From: Cladopsammia gracilis
Taxonomy: Eukaryota > Cnidaria > Anthozoa > Scleractinia > Dendrophylliidae
Reading direction: 5' to 3'
DNA: 64,000 nt
Assembly (NCBI GenBank): GCA_022457155.1
Contig: JAJGOT010000039.1
Span: 488,501 to 552,500, forward strand
Positions within the stretch are counted from its first letter, which is position 1, and every line of letters begins with the position of its first letter. A program made the position numbers and the translations under genes. Under the pieces are notes generated by a model. It saw nothing but the letters and a program-made list of their open reading frames with translations, had not been told where the DNA came from and searched no databases. Below, piece by piece: positions 10,245 to 21,017 of the stretch.

Positions 10245-12294
10245 TCAAAAGCCATTCGGCATAAAGGCACTAAGTGCTACGACCCCTACTAGCATAAATT
10301 CTGACAACCAGTACTTCACTATTACAGTTGTCGGAGCCAAGGAGTGACTCCTTGTAACATCCAAGGGCCAATATCCCTGAGGGGTCTGGGAAGTAAATGG
10401 ACTCAACGACGTATGGTTGATATTCAACCGCGCTAGTAAATAGAAAAGGCCAAAATGCATTTGACGGCCAATAAGGCATGACTAAAGTATCCACAGCACT
10501 GCATACAAGGAGGTGCTGGATCACTCTTATAATGCAATTTACTGGCGGAACCAGCCAATTATTCTGTCCTGTCCATGAGAGTGAAAATGCATCAACAGCT
10601 TCGGAACCCGGTACACGAAACCTAGAATTAAATCTGGGAAGATGGGCATTAGATGCACTTGCAAACCTGTCGACGGTATGAGGGCCCCAAATTTGATCTA
10701 AGTGCGCAAAAAACCCCGTGGTAGTGTACCAGTCATCAAAATCTACAATATTGCTGATTGCATCAGCACAAACGTTAAGCTCCCTGGGAACCCATAGAGG
10801 AACAAATGTAACATTATAAATTCAACAAAAATCGAAAATATCAAGTGCAATATCCTGCAATTCTGCGTTAGGACTCCCTATATCTACAATACGGACAGCC
10901 CCCTGGTTGTCAGAATGCCAATTAACTGACTTGCCCTGAACTAAGGCTTTAAATGACGTTAAAGCAAAATGGACAGCCTTAAGTTCTCTCCACGTAGAGC
11001 TCTTTGCCGCCTCACATGGGCTCCACATGCGATGGCAAACTTCATTAGTGCCAACAAGATAAGCACCACAGGCTACATTACTGGCATCTGAATAGCTAAT
11101 TAAACAAGGCACCTGATAAGGCAAAATAGCTCTAGAATTGAGGCTAACAATATGGTTTTTCCAAAAGAATATTTCTGAAAGGCAGTCATTATGAAGCCCG
11201 ATATTAAAACGGGAATCCCATGAAGATCTGGAATCTGACCTTGTAAAGAAAACGGGTCTTAAGACGAGTCAAATTACCCAAGACCGGTGACATGGACATA
11301 ACGTGACCTGCGATAGAGGCACAATCCCAAGCAGTAACGTACGGACCGGATTGAAGAAATTTATCTATAAGAGTGATGAAATTAGAAACACGCCTGTCTG
11401 TAATAGAAATTGAACCGGAAACAAGATTCCAGTTCAAACCCAACCAAACGAGTGACTGGGTAGGTTCCCATAGCGATTTGGTCGAATTAGCCACAAACCC
11501 TGCATAACTCAAGGATGTTTGCACAAACGAATGCCCCTTGGCTGCAATTTGGAATGATTCTCCCTTGCCACACCCGTCATCGAGAAACACAACTATTTGA
11601 ACACCATTAAATCTCCAAAACTTAACAAGCAGTCTGAGGCACTTGGTAAAAATGTATGGTGCTGAACTAAGACCAAAAGGAAGAACTGTGAAACAAAAAT
11701 ATTTGACAGTACCGGAAAAAAAAACAAGAAAAACCCAAAAATGTCTGATGATCAGGGAAAATATCGAAATGGTGATAACCAGATTTAAGATCAAAACTAA
11801 AAAGGAAATCACCCGTGTTAACATATGATAACAAAACTCTCCAATCTTCACACTTAAACTTCTGCTTCCAAATAGACTGATTGACATGACGCAAGTCAAG
11901 AATAAGTCTTTTCTTCCCTGACGATTGTATGGACACAGAAAGGGGATTAACAACATGTGGGACAAAAGGCACCTCAACAACTACGTGATTGCTGACTAAC
12001 TCAGAAATGGCTGACTCGACAAAAGATGCATGATCCAAAGCTGACCTATTGTTAGAAAAAATCGCCTTACAAGGTGTACCAATGAATGGAATCCAATAAC
12101 CGAATTTGATTGTATTCGTAACAGTTATTGGCACCAATAGTATACCAATAATCAAGTTTAGCCCTAAGTCTACCCTTAAGTACAGGCAATGCAGAATTCT
12201 GTTCGTATTCAAATAGATTGCGATCATAATCGAAATCGACTAACAAATTAGAGTCGCTTTCTCTAAAAAATGTGGAATTGGAAGGATTAGACAT
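10245..12294 (-). pseudogene. Reverse transcriptase-RNase H of the Ngaro-like element
   Basis: Joined from at least four frames. RT: LILDLRHVNQSIW, then motif A in FSFDLKSGYHHFDIF, LPFGLSSAPYIFTK, and the catalytic VVFLDDGCGKG, with FLDD replacing the usual YxDD as in DIRS-like enzymes. RNase H: SDASNVACGAYL (first Asp), TWRELKAVHFALT (Glu) and WHSDNQGAV (Asp). Downstream lies the conserved DIRS-type tail with PRELN, VDRFAS, LPRFNSRF and NWLVPPV. Frameshifts at about 12070-12230, 11670-11980 and around 11130-11200 break it, so no full polyprotein is made, though motifs are complete. The order gag, RT-RH, recombinase is standard. Confidence 0.8.
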
Positions 12295-12357
12295 ATCTAA
12301 ACAGTATAATAAATAAACTAAATACTTAACTTGTACAACAAGCTTGTATGTAGGCTC

Positions 12358-13127
12358 CTATTTACCTCCAATAGCTGAAGGAAAACCAGAAACGGACTGA
12401 CCAGAACTTGAGGACCTGAGTTGTGGATTGCCCTTGCACTCGGACCTCCAATGACCTTGTAGACCACATGCGAAACAAATGTCGCCAGGCTTCGCTTTGC
12501 TGGTAGGTCTGAAGGAACAAGAATTAGGCCTGAAGTTTGGTTGATGTTGGCCAACAAACGAAGTGGTGGTGGCAGAAGGTTGAGAAGGGAAATGGCTTTG
12601 CCTGACGGTAGGCTTCGCTTTAGATTGCTGACGCTCTTTACGTTTACGAAGGGCTCTTTGCTCTGCACGTCGAATGCGCTTCTCGTCCTCGGACCCGCTT
12701 GCCAATTCGTCGGATAAATATTCGTTGACTAAATCCCACCCAGCGACGGACTTATCTGCCAATCTGATAAGCTTGTTGCGTTTCCTAATGCCAGAGTCTA
12801 TTTCTTCCAGACAACTTTTAATGACTTCAAATTTTCTTTTGCCAAGAGCTGTAGAAGCCGAGCTAACCTTCTCCGCAAGACCCAAATTGAATAAGAACTG
12901 CTTTTTGTTTCCTTCAAATTTGAAGGTGACTTTAGATTCCTCTTTTAGCTTTTTGGCGATAGCATCAGTATTACTGAAGGAATCCTCTTGAATGTCACGT
13001 TTCAAAACGTTTAACTTCTTATCGAAGTAATCCTTGAATAAAGCGAACGTCGATGCTATATCAGTAGATTCGGGTGGCTGTTCCTGTCCTGCGTTCGTTT
13101 CAGCCGCGTGGGTTTCATTATCCGATA
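12358..13127 (-). CDS. Gag-like protein with CCHC zinc knuckle
   Basis: An open frame runs from repeat A to a stop at 12358. It has a charged helical N-terminus (FALFKDYFDKKLNVLKRD), a middle region typical of DIRS/Ngaro gag (FKFEGNKKQFLFNLGLAEKV), a basic region (RAEQRALRKRKERQQSKAK) and a C-terminal CCHC knuckle CFACGLQGHWRSEC that would bind template RNA. The frame is open up to about 13127, where the expected initiator reads ATA (followed by Ser-Asp-Asn-Glu), so the start codon may have mutated from ATG; that is inference. Internal in-frame ATGs are lacking near the 5' end. Confidence 0.75.
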
Positions 13128-13128
13128 T

Positions 13129-13280
13129 AATTTAGAGGGTGAATGGACGGTCGTAAGACTCGAATGAATATGAATGAAGCACCGTGATATATATACCAAC
13201 GCCCCACTAATGAAGCATTGTGTAAACATGGCACATAACACCCCAGAGACGGGGTTACGTAACCCATGATAAATACATTT
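13129..13280 (-). repeat. Split direct repeat A, terminal copy
   Basis: Same sequence as 8687-8839, from AATTTAGAGGGTGAATGG to AAATACATTT, with a few substitutions. It marks the element's 5' end; PolB coding sequence resumes at 13281. Confidence 0.85.
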
Positions 13281-14245
13281 TTTGTTGACCCAGGGATAGA
13301 AGTGTAGTCGCAGTAATGGATTTCTTCTCCGGGCTGGGTCTCGCAGAGGAGTTGAATGGCGTTGGTTTGACCTCCAAAAAAAGCATATCTCGATTCTAAG
13401 CGTTGCACCAATTTCAAGTTGTGGAGGAAATTCTGGATGGTCACATCCGCTTTCTTTTGCACATTCCATTGGCATTCCCACATTTCAACAAGACCATATC
13501 CAGCATCTCGGATGACTTGATTGCATTCCATGGTCGTACCATAAATTGGACGCATGGATATGTCATTGAGTTATTTGTGTCATTGGTCTCGGTTAGGAAA
13601 ATATTCGGGACATCCGTGGAAAAAGCATCCTTGGAATTCGTACACCGTGTTGGTTCGCTTGTCAAATCCATCGCGTGTTCTCCTCTGTTGCCAGCATGTG
13701 CAAGTGAATCTTCCATGCTGTCTCATTCTTGTCTCAATTGATGCTCGATCCAATGCAACTATTCCATAGAAGTGAACGAATGGGGTTTGCTTTTTCCTTT
13801 ACATCCGCAAATGGGTTCGGAAGCAATGGTGTATTCTTGCAGGCATTTCTTGCAGTAGTAGCGGTTGCAGGCTGAGGCAATCGTGATGCATTCTTCCATG
13901 GGGTTGAAATCGGCCAATACTTTGAACTCTTGTTGGAACTGCATGCATCCTTCTTTCAACAGTCGTACATCCGATTTGCAGTAGTCAATGAGTTCTTGTT
14001 GAAAGTTGAAGAGGTAATTCTCATCACATTTAGCTTTGTGCCACTTTTCAAACTCTTGCCTGTGTTCCAGTTTCATTCCCATTGGATCATAGTAATCTTA
14101 TTCTTGGTTCTCTTGGGTGTTGAAAAAATGGGGGAAAAAACCCTTTTTTCAGTTCCTTAAGTGCAAAGGCTTTTGTGAATCCTGAAAGTGACATTTGCAG
14201 GAATGCCATGCTGTCAATGAATTTCAATGACCCCACCACAGGAAA
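13281..14245 (-). pseudogene. B-family DNA polymerase, exonuclease to motif A (segment 1)
   Basis: Minus-strand frames carry the 5' half of the interrupted PolB. From upstream: FIDSMAFLQMSLSGF and KAFALKELKKGFFP (exonuclease region), then an exo III-like YCKSDVRLLKEGC at about 13940-13990, a Cys-containing stretch, MRPIYGTTMECNQVIRDAGY, the YGLVEMWECQW stretch, RYAFFGGQTNAIQLLCET, HYCDYTS and, in another frame, FYPWVNK (motif A) where the Ngaro-like element cuts in. There are at least three frameshifts and one in-frame stop (at about 13745). The N-terminal exo I part is not visible, so the gene is also 5'-truncated near 14250. Family: protein-primed viral/transposon PolB. Confidence 0.8.
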
Positions 14246-15190
14246 CCCAGGCGTAATGTTTGCATATTAATGATATTTGAAAATATAAGACATTGCATGG
14301 GATTTCGAATTCAACATTTTAAGCAATATATTAAATCAAAATTGCTGAATAAAATTGTTGAAACATTTATTGGTGTTGTATTCTATACTTATTCAGTGTT
14401 TCTACGCTATTTGAACAATGTTTAGTCCATTTATCTTACCTTGTATAATATAACTGAAAGGAAGGAGAGTTTGGTCGCTTTTGGCGTTCGACACGAGTCC
14501 ACAAGTGGCTCATTTTTGGCACAAAAATAGATGCTGCTCCCATTCTGACTGGTCGTCCTCACAATAGAATAACGTTAAATTACATTTCTTCAAACAACTT
14601 GAACATCCCTTGTTGATTATGACGAACAAGTAGTTTCAGGTAGTTTGTTTATTTGTCTTTGCTTGATTCGTCATGTGACAAAAATTTGTTTTAGAGTTTT
14701 CTGCGAGCATTGAAGTCAAACTATTTTTATCCTTTTTACATTCACGATTGTCCTGAGAGACAAGCCAAGCTTATTTTTGCTCTAACACGCAATGGAATCG
14801 AAAGAGAAAGATTTATGGCACGTTTTTGCGGAAAATGTCTGCCTTTGAATGTTTTTGCACCGAAGGTTTTTATGCGGTCTAATTACCAAGTGATTGCTTG
14901 TATTATTTTCTGCAAAAAGAATTATATAGCGCTTGATGATAAAAGTTCCAAAAAATGCAAAAGCACTTTGATCACCATTACATCCAGATCCATGAAAAAT
15001 ATGCTTTCCAGAGAATGGCAAGGAGTTGATTGCGTTCCACGACACTTTGCTCGTTGCACTGATTTGCAAGAACATCTTGAAACTCTTGTCAAAAATAATA
15101 CTTAAAAGTTTTGCCCAAACCCCAATCAGAAAGTTACTCCAGGAAAGAAGAAGAAAATGTTAACCATTGTAATTCTTCTCTTTATGAAGT
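14246..15190. other. Unassigned stretch with one 131-codon open frame
   Basis: No recognised feature. A plus-strand frame at 14710-15105 (Cys- and Lys-containing, FMARFCGKCLPLNVFAPK) is open for 131 codons, has no family I recognise, and may be chance or a remnant. Confidence 0.3.
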
Positions 15191-15198
15191 GGTTTTCA

Positions 15199-15483
15199 TT
15201 AAAACTTGTTGTGAACTTTGAATCCTTGTGTGGACTTCTTGGGTGCTAACCATAAAGCCAAGAAAACCGGTATTAATTTTTCGGTTGGAAAGCAAATGGT
15301 ACGCAATCGCTTTGTCAGGTTTGATCTACCTTTGATCCACCTTTGTGCTTCAGTTTCCTTTGAAGAGTCATACCAGTTTTCCATTACACAGTAATCTCTC
15401 AAATTTTCGATGTATATTTCGATATCATGTTTATTGTCGCCTGTCGATTTAAAGCATGGAAATGGGTTGTTGGAAGCAGCCAT
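15199..15483 (-). pseudogene. Ty3/Gypsy-type gag start, truncated
   Basis: Begins with ATG at 15483 (MAASNNPFPCFKSTG), then HDIEIYIENLRDYCVMENW, resembling the N-terminus of retrotransposon gag capsid domains in which a weighted helix defines a 'region of interest'. The frame leaves the pattern after about 60 codons and stops at 15199, with no zinc knuckle, protease or RT following. It sits directly downstream (in element sense) of a possible LTR edge and primer-binding site, which supports a retrotransposon 5' end. Only the start of the element survives. Confidence 0.45.
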
Positions 15484-15487
15484 GCTC

Positions 15488-15640
15488 TCTCTTTATCCCG
15501 AATTTCTACAGTTATGGACTGCTGCCACCATGTTGATAGCGTTGTGCTCTTAATGAAAGTGATTACTTTATTCTGAAATATCGAAGCCCTAAATAACAAA
15601 CTAGATATGCTAATTTACTGTACATTGCAAATGCATGTGC
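15488..15640 (-). repeat. Possible LTR 3' edge and primer-binding site
   Basis: In element sense, AT-rich sequence with AATAAAG (15567-15575 region) ends ...ACGCTATCAACA and is followed by TGGTGGCAGCAGTCC, which starts with TGG like a tRNA primer-binding site, about 45 bp before the gag ATG. No matching second LTR is seen. Confidence 0.3.
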
Positions 15641-15663
15641 AATAGGCTACATATGCTAATTTG

Positions 15664-18600
15664 CTATGAATTACATATGAACGTGCAACACTTCAAAACC
15701 AAACAGATTGAGGGATTCAGACGGACTGTCCAAACTGAGTTGATCTGCAATGTCTTCCGTAACCAGGGAACAAGAACTTCCAGGATCTGTCCACCGGGAC
15801 CATACAGTGTTACTGGGAACACTTGCAGTAAGACTCGGGACTTGTTGCTAGCTTGCATGACATTTGAGCTTTCCACTTGAGGCTCTGGGGGACTGTGCTG
15901 TGCAGGTAGTACTTCAGGGTGTGGAGGGGAAGGGGAACTGCCATTGTCGGTGGTGAGTCTGTGCAACAGTTCATTGTGCAGTGTAGTACAGCCATTAATG
16001 CCACACTGTTTAGTGAATCCACTCCAGTTGGACCAATGTTGTCCAAAACAACGAAAGCATAATCCATACTCCTTGACCTTTTCCAATCTTTCTTGGACAG
16101 ACAGTACTTTGAACTTGGGGCAATTTTGTAGCTTGTTGTACTTCGTGTCTCCCATGACACACGGCGCTGAAGGTAATTGACCACTTGCTTTAGGGCATAG
16201 ATATTCTCCAGGGGGTATTGAATCTCATCAGGTGGTGCAAATGCGCTGTAGACTAATGGACTATTTGCTTTCCTTCCTCTAAATTTGAAGAGGGGGTGGG
16301 GGGGTGGGGGGTGTTTGCTCAGGTACCACAATCCTCATGAACATCAGCCTGGACTTCAATCCACTTCTTAAAGTCTAAAAGTTTAGCCTTAGTTAACCCT
16401 TTGACCCTTTTATACTCTTTCCACTTGACACAAAGAGAAGGAGACAACTTGTTAACGACCATATTCAGATTGTTTGCAGCATGCAAATCTTCAACATAAC
16501 CAAGATACTTGAAGGTTTTAACAGCAGTTGAGACAACATCCGAGAAGCACCGGACTTCATGTAAACGCTCCTCAATTAGCTTGCTCCATTTCTGTAGTCA
16601 GTTCAAATGAGCTTTCACCACAATGTGAGACTTTCCAAATCTTGATTCCAATTTCTGAATGGATTCTGTATACAGTTCTCCACTGTAATCATAGCCTGCT
16701 ATTGTATCCTTCGCTCTACTAGTGACCACATTCTGCAGGTGTTGCATCTTAGCATTGCAGGAGTTGTCTGCATTATCAATGATTGACCGGAACATTGAAA
16801 TCCAATCACCCCAATGAATTGGATCGCCATTTAAAGGTATTGAGCTTCAACTTTGGTAAAGAGTCCAAAGATGACCGCAAAATAATTGTCCTGATAGTTG
16901 AATCAGCTTGTAAACCTCCATTAGTGATCACTTCTTAATGACCAAATTTGACCTTTAACTGCTGAAGCTCAGTACCTTTGTTTGGATGTGTATGTAGTAG
17001 GATTTCCACTGGCAGGCAAATAAGTTCCATTGTCCGGGGGGATAGAGTTAGTCTCTTCTTCCTCTCTTTCAAAATCGTTCAGCCGTTGTTTCAGACTTTC
17101 CTGACCACAGTTTTCATTTTCTAAAGCTTGAACCTCAACTTTCAGACAGATCGCTTCAGCTTCCGGTTGCCTTGTTTTCTGCGCTTCAGACATCGAACAT
17201 TGTTTCTCTAGTTCAAGCTCTACTTCCAATTGCACTCTCTTTGCATCTTCCTTTGCAGCTCAGCCTGACTTTCAATCTCTTGCAATTTTTCATTTGCAAG
17301 TTCCTTTTGTTTTCTACAGTATGCTTGAGCTGCTGCCGCTTTTGCTTTAACTGCAACTGGATCCTTACCACTAGTCAACTAATCACTGAACTCAATACTG
17401 ACGTTTCCTCTAAATGGACCACTGCTTCATCTAATGCTTCATTAAGGAGGCTCGTACCCATTTCTCAAGTCCACACCCTTTCAATTTTAATGGGCCATAT
17501 CTTTTGTTGTAGCACATAAAAAGTCAAGCCACTTTGCATGCAAACACACAATACATTGAACTTTATGGGAGTGTAGGATTTGTTTATATCGGTGCTACCA
17601 TGGCAACGAAACGGTGATCCTCTGAAATTCACAAGTTGCAGAGTTTCTCTAGATCAAGAGAAATTTTTGTAAAACCTGCGAGTGGACTAGTTGATTAGAC
17701 CATGGGCTTCAACTGGACAAAGTTTGAAAGAAATGTATGAGAGCGTTTTTGAAATTTTTAGGGATGAAGTGTTGGGGATTATAAATACAGAGAAATACAG
17801 AGAAAAACATACTATCGACATATTGGCTAATATCTAAAGAAAACGATGCGCGATGGGAATGTAGTTTCATCTCATAGTAGTCTGATTCCATTTGAAATGG
17901 TGTATGAAAAAGTGAGGGGGTTGCTTTGGCCGATTGCGAGAAAGAAGTATTTGATTAGCGTGCGTTCAGCTGCTCTTGTTGCCATTTTTGTATGTAATTT
18001 GATCTACGCCTACAAATGTGATGATAATTTGAAAACCGTGAGATAATTTTTTTTGAAATTTTGACAATCTCGAGATTAATCATCAATTTATATGGCCTGC
18101 AAGTTTCAAGGACATTGAAGGCATGCAAGGCAATAAAATTGGGCCTCCAATGTACCAATTTTTTCCCGCAGATTTTGTGTTTACAAGTGAGCTTCCTCAT
18201 TATTCACGAGTATTGTTTTCAAGTTTCATATGCACGTACAAAACTTCAGCAAAAAATTTATTTGCATCGAACAGAACGCTCGATTGCTTTCCGAAGAATT
18301 TCCTGAAACATGCTAATAACTGGCTTGCGTTGTGAATAGCAATGACAGCAGCACTGATGAAGACACCGTCGGAAACGTCACGTTTCATAAGTGCCGGATG
18401 CAGAAATAACACGCTTTGACAATGGTTTATGATTGTCTCACTCTGGTTATTTGTTGCAATCGGCATAGCATCTGTTCCTTATTTAGATATATAATAACGC
18501 AAAGCAGAATTCTCAACTAAAATACTAAGTTGTCACGCTGTTCTTGCGTGTGACATATTAAAGAAGCACTTTTTCTGCATTTCGTTTACAAATTTCCAAA

Positions 18601-19847
18601 TTTCCAAATTGGGATATGTTCTTCTTGTCCTGCAATTTTAAAGAGACCCTGGGTATGTCTGCTTTAAAGCGTAATAGCGCGACATTGAGTGCGTAATGTT
18701 ATTTCACTTCTCAAGCCAGTTATTAGCACGTTTCGGAAAATTCTTTGGAAAGCAATCAAGCGTTCTGTTTAATGCAAATAATTTTTTTTCTAAAGTTTTG
18801 CACATGCATATGAAAATTGAAAACAATACTCGTGAATAATGAGGACGCTCATTTGTAAACACAAAATCTGCGGGTAAAAATTGGTACATTGGAGGCCCAA
18901 TTTTATTGCCTTGCATGTCTTCAATGTCCTTGAAACTTGCAGGCCATATAAATTGACGATTAATCTCGAGATTGTCAAATTTTTTAAAAAAGTTATCTCG
19001 CGCTTTCCAAACTATCATCACATTTGTAGGCGTAGACCAAATTACATACAAAAATGGCAACAAGAGCAGCTGAACGCACGCTAATCAAATACTTTTTTCT
19101 CTCAATCGGCCAAAGCAACACTTTTTCACACATCATTTCAAATGGAATGAAACTACTATGAGATGAAACTACATTCCCATCGCGCATCGTTTTCTTTAGA
19201 TATTAGTCAATTATGTCGATAGTATGTTTTTCTCTGTATTTATAATCCCCAAAACTTCATCCCTAAAAATTTCAAAAACACTCTCATATATTTCTTTCAA
19301 ACTTTGTCCAGTTGAAGCCCATGGTCTAATCAACTAGTCCACCAGCGGGTTTTACAAAAATTTCTCTTGATCTAGAGAAACTCTGCAACTTGTGAATTTC
19401 GGAGGATCACCGTTTCGTTGTCATGGTAGCACCGATGTAAACAAATCCTACACTCCCATAAAGTTCAATGTATGGTGTGTTTGCATGCAAAGTGGCTTGA
19501 CTTTTTATGCGCTACAACAAAAGATATGGCCCATTAAAATTGAAAGGGCGTGGACTTGAGAAATGGGTACGAGCCTCCTTAACTCGACCAAACTCCACAT
19601 CATACCATTCAAGTACTTTATCATGTTCAGTCGCAGGTACAAACGATAAATATGAAACGTTAAATTCCTCAGCTTGTTGTAAACATAACCTCAAGTCAAC
19701 CATAATTCGATCAATTAGAGTTTTACTATCACATTGTTCTATCAAAGCTGCCAAACTTTTCAAATGAATGGTAATCATTCTTTTAACATTTGATCTCTTG
19801 TTTTTCAGTGTAGATTGCATAGAGTCTACCGGTTGAGACACCTCCAT
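15664..19847 (-). pseudogene. BEL/Pao retrotransposon gag to protease (copy 1)
   Basis: A minus-strand BEL/Pao remnant with a 2.1 kb insertion at 17446-19578. It starts with ATG at 19847 (MEVSQPVDSMQSTLKNKR), a helical region rich in Leu, then continues on the far side of the insertion in the same frame. A Gln/Glu coiled coil at about 16969-17235 (ELELEKQCSMSEAQKTR) follows. 16598-16795 has the DUF1759-type stretch (LYTESIQKLESRFGK), and 15664-16155 has the Pao zinc-binding motif (KVKEYGLCFRCF, then CGINGCTTLHNELLH) plus the start of an aspartic-protease region. Multiple frameshifts; RT, RNase H and integrase are absent. A low-complexity T/C tract lies at 16290-16310. Confidence 0.7.
17446..19578. 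mobile_element. TTAA-flanked 2.1 kb long inverted-repeat (foldback) element
   Basis: Two arms of about 0.87-0.89 kb (17446-18333 and 18710-19578) are nearly identical inverted copies around a spacer of about 376 bp. Both ends read TTAA then GGAGGCTCGTACCC, with TTAA at 17442-17445 and 19579-19582. Removing the element and one TTAA leaves the BEL gag frame open across the junction, confirming both borders. There is no transposase. TTAA targeting fits piggyBac or Kolobok-type machinery acting in trans. Mirror open frames in the arms are artefacts of the inverted repeat. Confidence 0.8.
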
Positions 19848-20031
19848 TGACTACATGTTTTCCAAGTTTTCCGTGCTTCACGATAGTTGATCCATGTAAT
19901 CGCCTAATTCGATCAAATTTCCATTCATTCCCACAAAATATTCACCAATACCATAAGGTTTTCCACTGGTTTACTATCTGACAAGAAAACTGTTGACTAA
20001 AACGCCCAACACAACCAAAACGAGGAGTGAC

Positions 20032-20291
20032 TGTGTAAGCTCCAAATTAGCTTACAGAGGTTTATTTCGTACTGATGAGTTACACATGGGAAACCATGAA
20101 ACTTATAAATGCGCAATTCTCACACAGTAGGATATCACCATGCGAAGATAAAAAACTGGCTCAAAAAACAGAAATTACATGCAACATCCTCCATAAGTGT
20201 AAATTCTAGTCTGAGCATGGTAGCAAAAACTGCCCGAGAGAGCATGGGAAAATCTTAGCAGGCCCGCAATACCTGCAAACTAGATCCTACA
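20032..20291 (-). repeat. BEL/Pao copy 2, 3' LTR
   Basis: About 260 bp matching 22737-23002 with scattered substitutions. Shared blocks include GCTCCAAATTAGCTTAC, CAGTAGGATATCACCATG, GAAGATAAAAAACTGGCTC and CTGCAAACTAGATCCTACA. Confidence 0.8.
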
Positions 20292-20444
20292 CCTGCCCCG
20301 AAAAACCAACTAGATAAGCTAGTCATCTTTAAATACACAAAGGATCTTAGTTTGTTGAACAACCATTGACTTAAGATTGGCAATATCAATAATGTTCCAT
20401 GTCACTCCTTTGGCCTGCATGCCAAGTAGAAAACAAAGTAATCA

Positions 20445-21017
20445 CCAAAAGGGTTCCGAGGTGACTTAATACCACAACAAATTTAACTCTCGCCCTTTTT
20501 TTGAATACATCCAATCACAGTTGTTTGTTGACCTTTACAGCCAAACTGGCCGTGGTCAATTCCAGCCTTGGTACAGCGATCGTTTTAAGTGGGGCTACCC
20601 TTGACTTCCCTATGACCAAGCTACAGTGGATGCGATCCTCAACATTATTTTGTGAAGCGTAAATATGAAGCAGTCCTATAGACGCTCACGGAAGCATCCA
20701 CAAAGTGATGAAGCTCAATGCTCTTGATATCTTCGAATTCTGCTGGTTTGTAGCACCTGGGTAACTTGACAGAAGTCAACAATCGAAAGTTACTCTCCCA
20801 AGCTTGCCAGGATTTTTGCACTTGGTCTGGGAGTTCCTCGTCCCAGCTGTGACCAAGACAACAAAGTTCCGGAAGAAACATTTAGCTGGTAATACCATGG
20901 GTGCAGCCAGGCCAAGGGGGTCATATACCGAAGCAACATTTGACAAGATACCCCTCGTGGTCCTGGTTTCTGCTTTAACCGTGCCACTTCAAAATACTGC
21001 CTTCTTCCACGTTCCAC
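20445..21017 (-). pseudogene. BEL/Pao pol fragment, RT thumb to RNase H
   Basis: Minus-strand frames carry the conserved Pao segment downstream of the RT catalytic core: VARLKQKPGPRGV, YDPLGL-equivalent in a shifted frame, LGHSWDEELPDQVQKSW, LLTSVKLPRCYKP, then IELHHFVDASVSVYRTASYL where the Asp of HxFxDAS is the first RNase H residue. Beyond a stop at about 20645 a shifted frame shows KSRVAPLKTIAVPRLEL, also Pao-typical. At least three frameshifts. Its upstream end abuts gag sequence near 21020-21060, so a deletion fused gag to late pol. Confidence 0.75.

Larger units (their letters stand above)
8370..13280 (-). mobile_element. Ngaro/PAT-like tyrosine-recombinase retrotransposon
   Basis: A 4.9 kb minus-strand element encoding gag (zinc knuckle), RT-RNase H and a tyrosine recombinase, flanked by split direct repeats rather than LTRs. 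Reading in element orientation the order is A (13280-13129), genes, B (8931-8838), A (8839-8687), spacer, B (8463-8370): the A-genes-B-A-B arrangement of Ngaro and PAT elements. I found no methyltransferase domain, which favours Ngaro. It sits inside a PolB gene between its WVNK and NYPEGHP residues. Such elements integrate by recombination of a circular DNA and make no target duplication, consistent with none being visible. Confidence 0.85.

Noticed and set aside
11643..11828. Lys-rich plus-strand frame
   Set aside because: Shadow of the reverse-transcriptase region on the minus strand.
17709..19187. Mirror-image open frames in the two arms (60-119 codons)
   Set aside because: The same peptides appear twice because the arms are inverted copies; none extends through an arm and no family fits.
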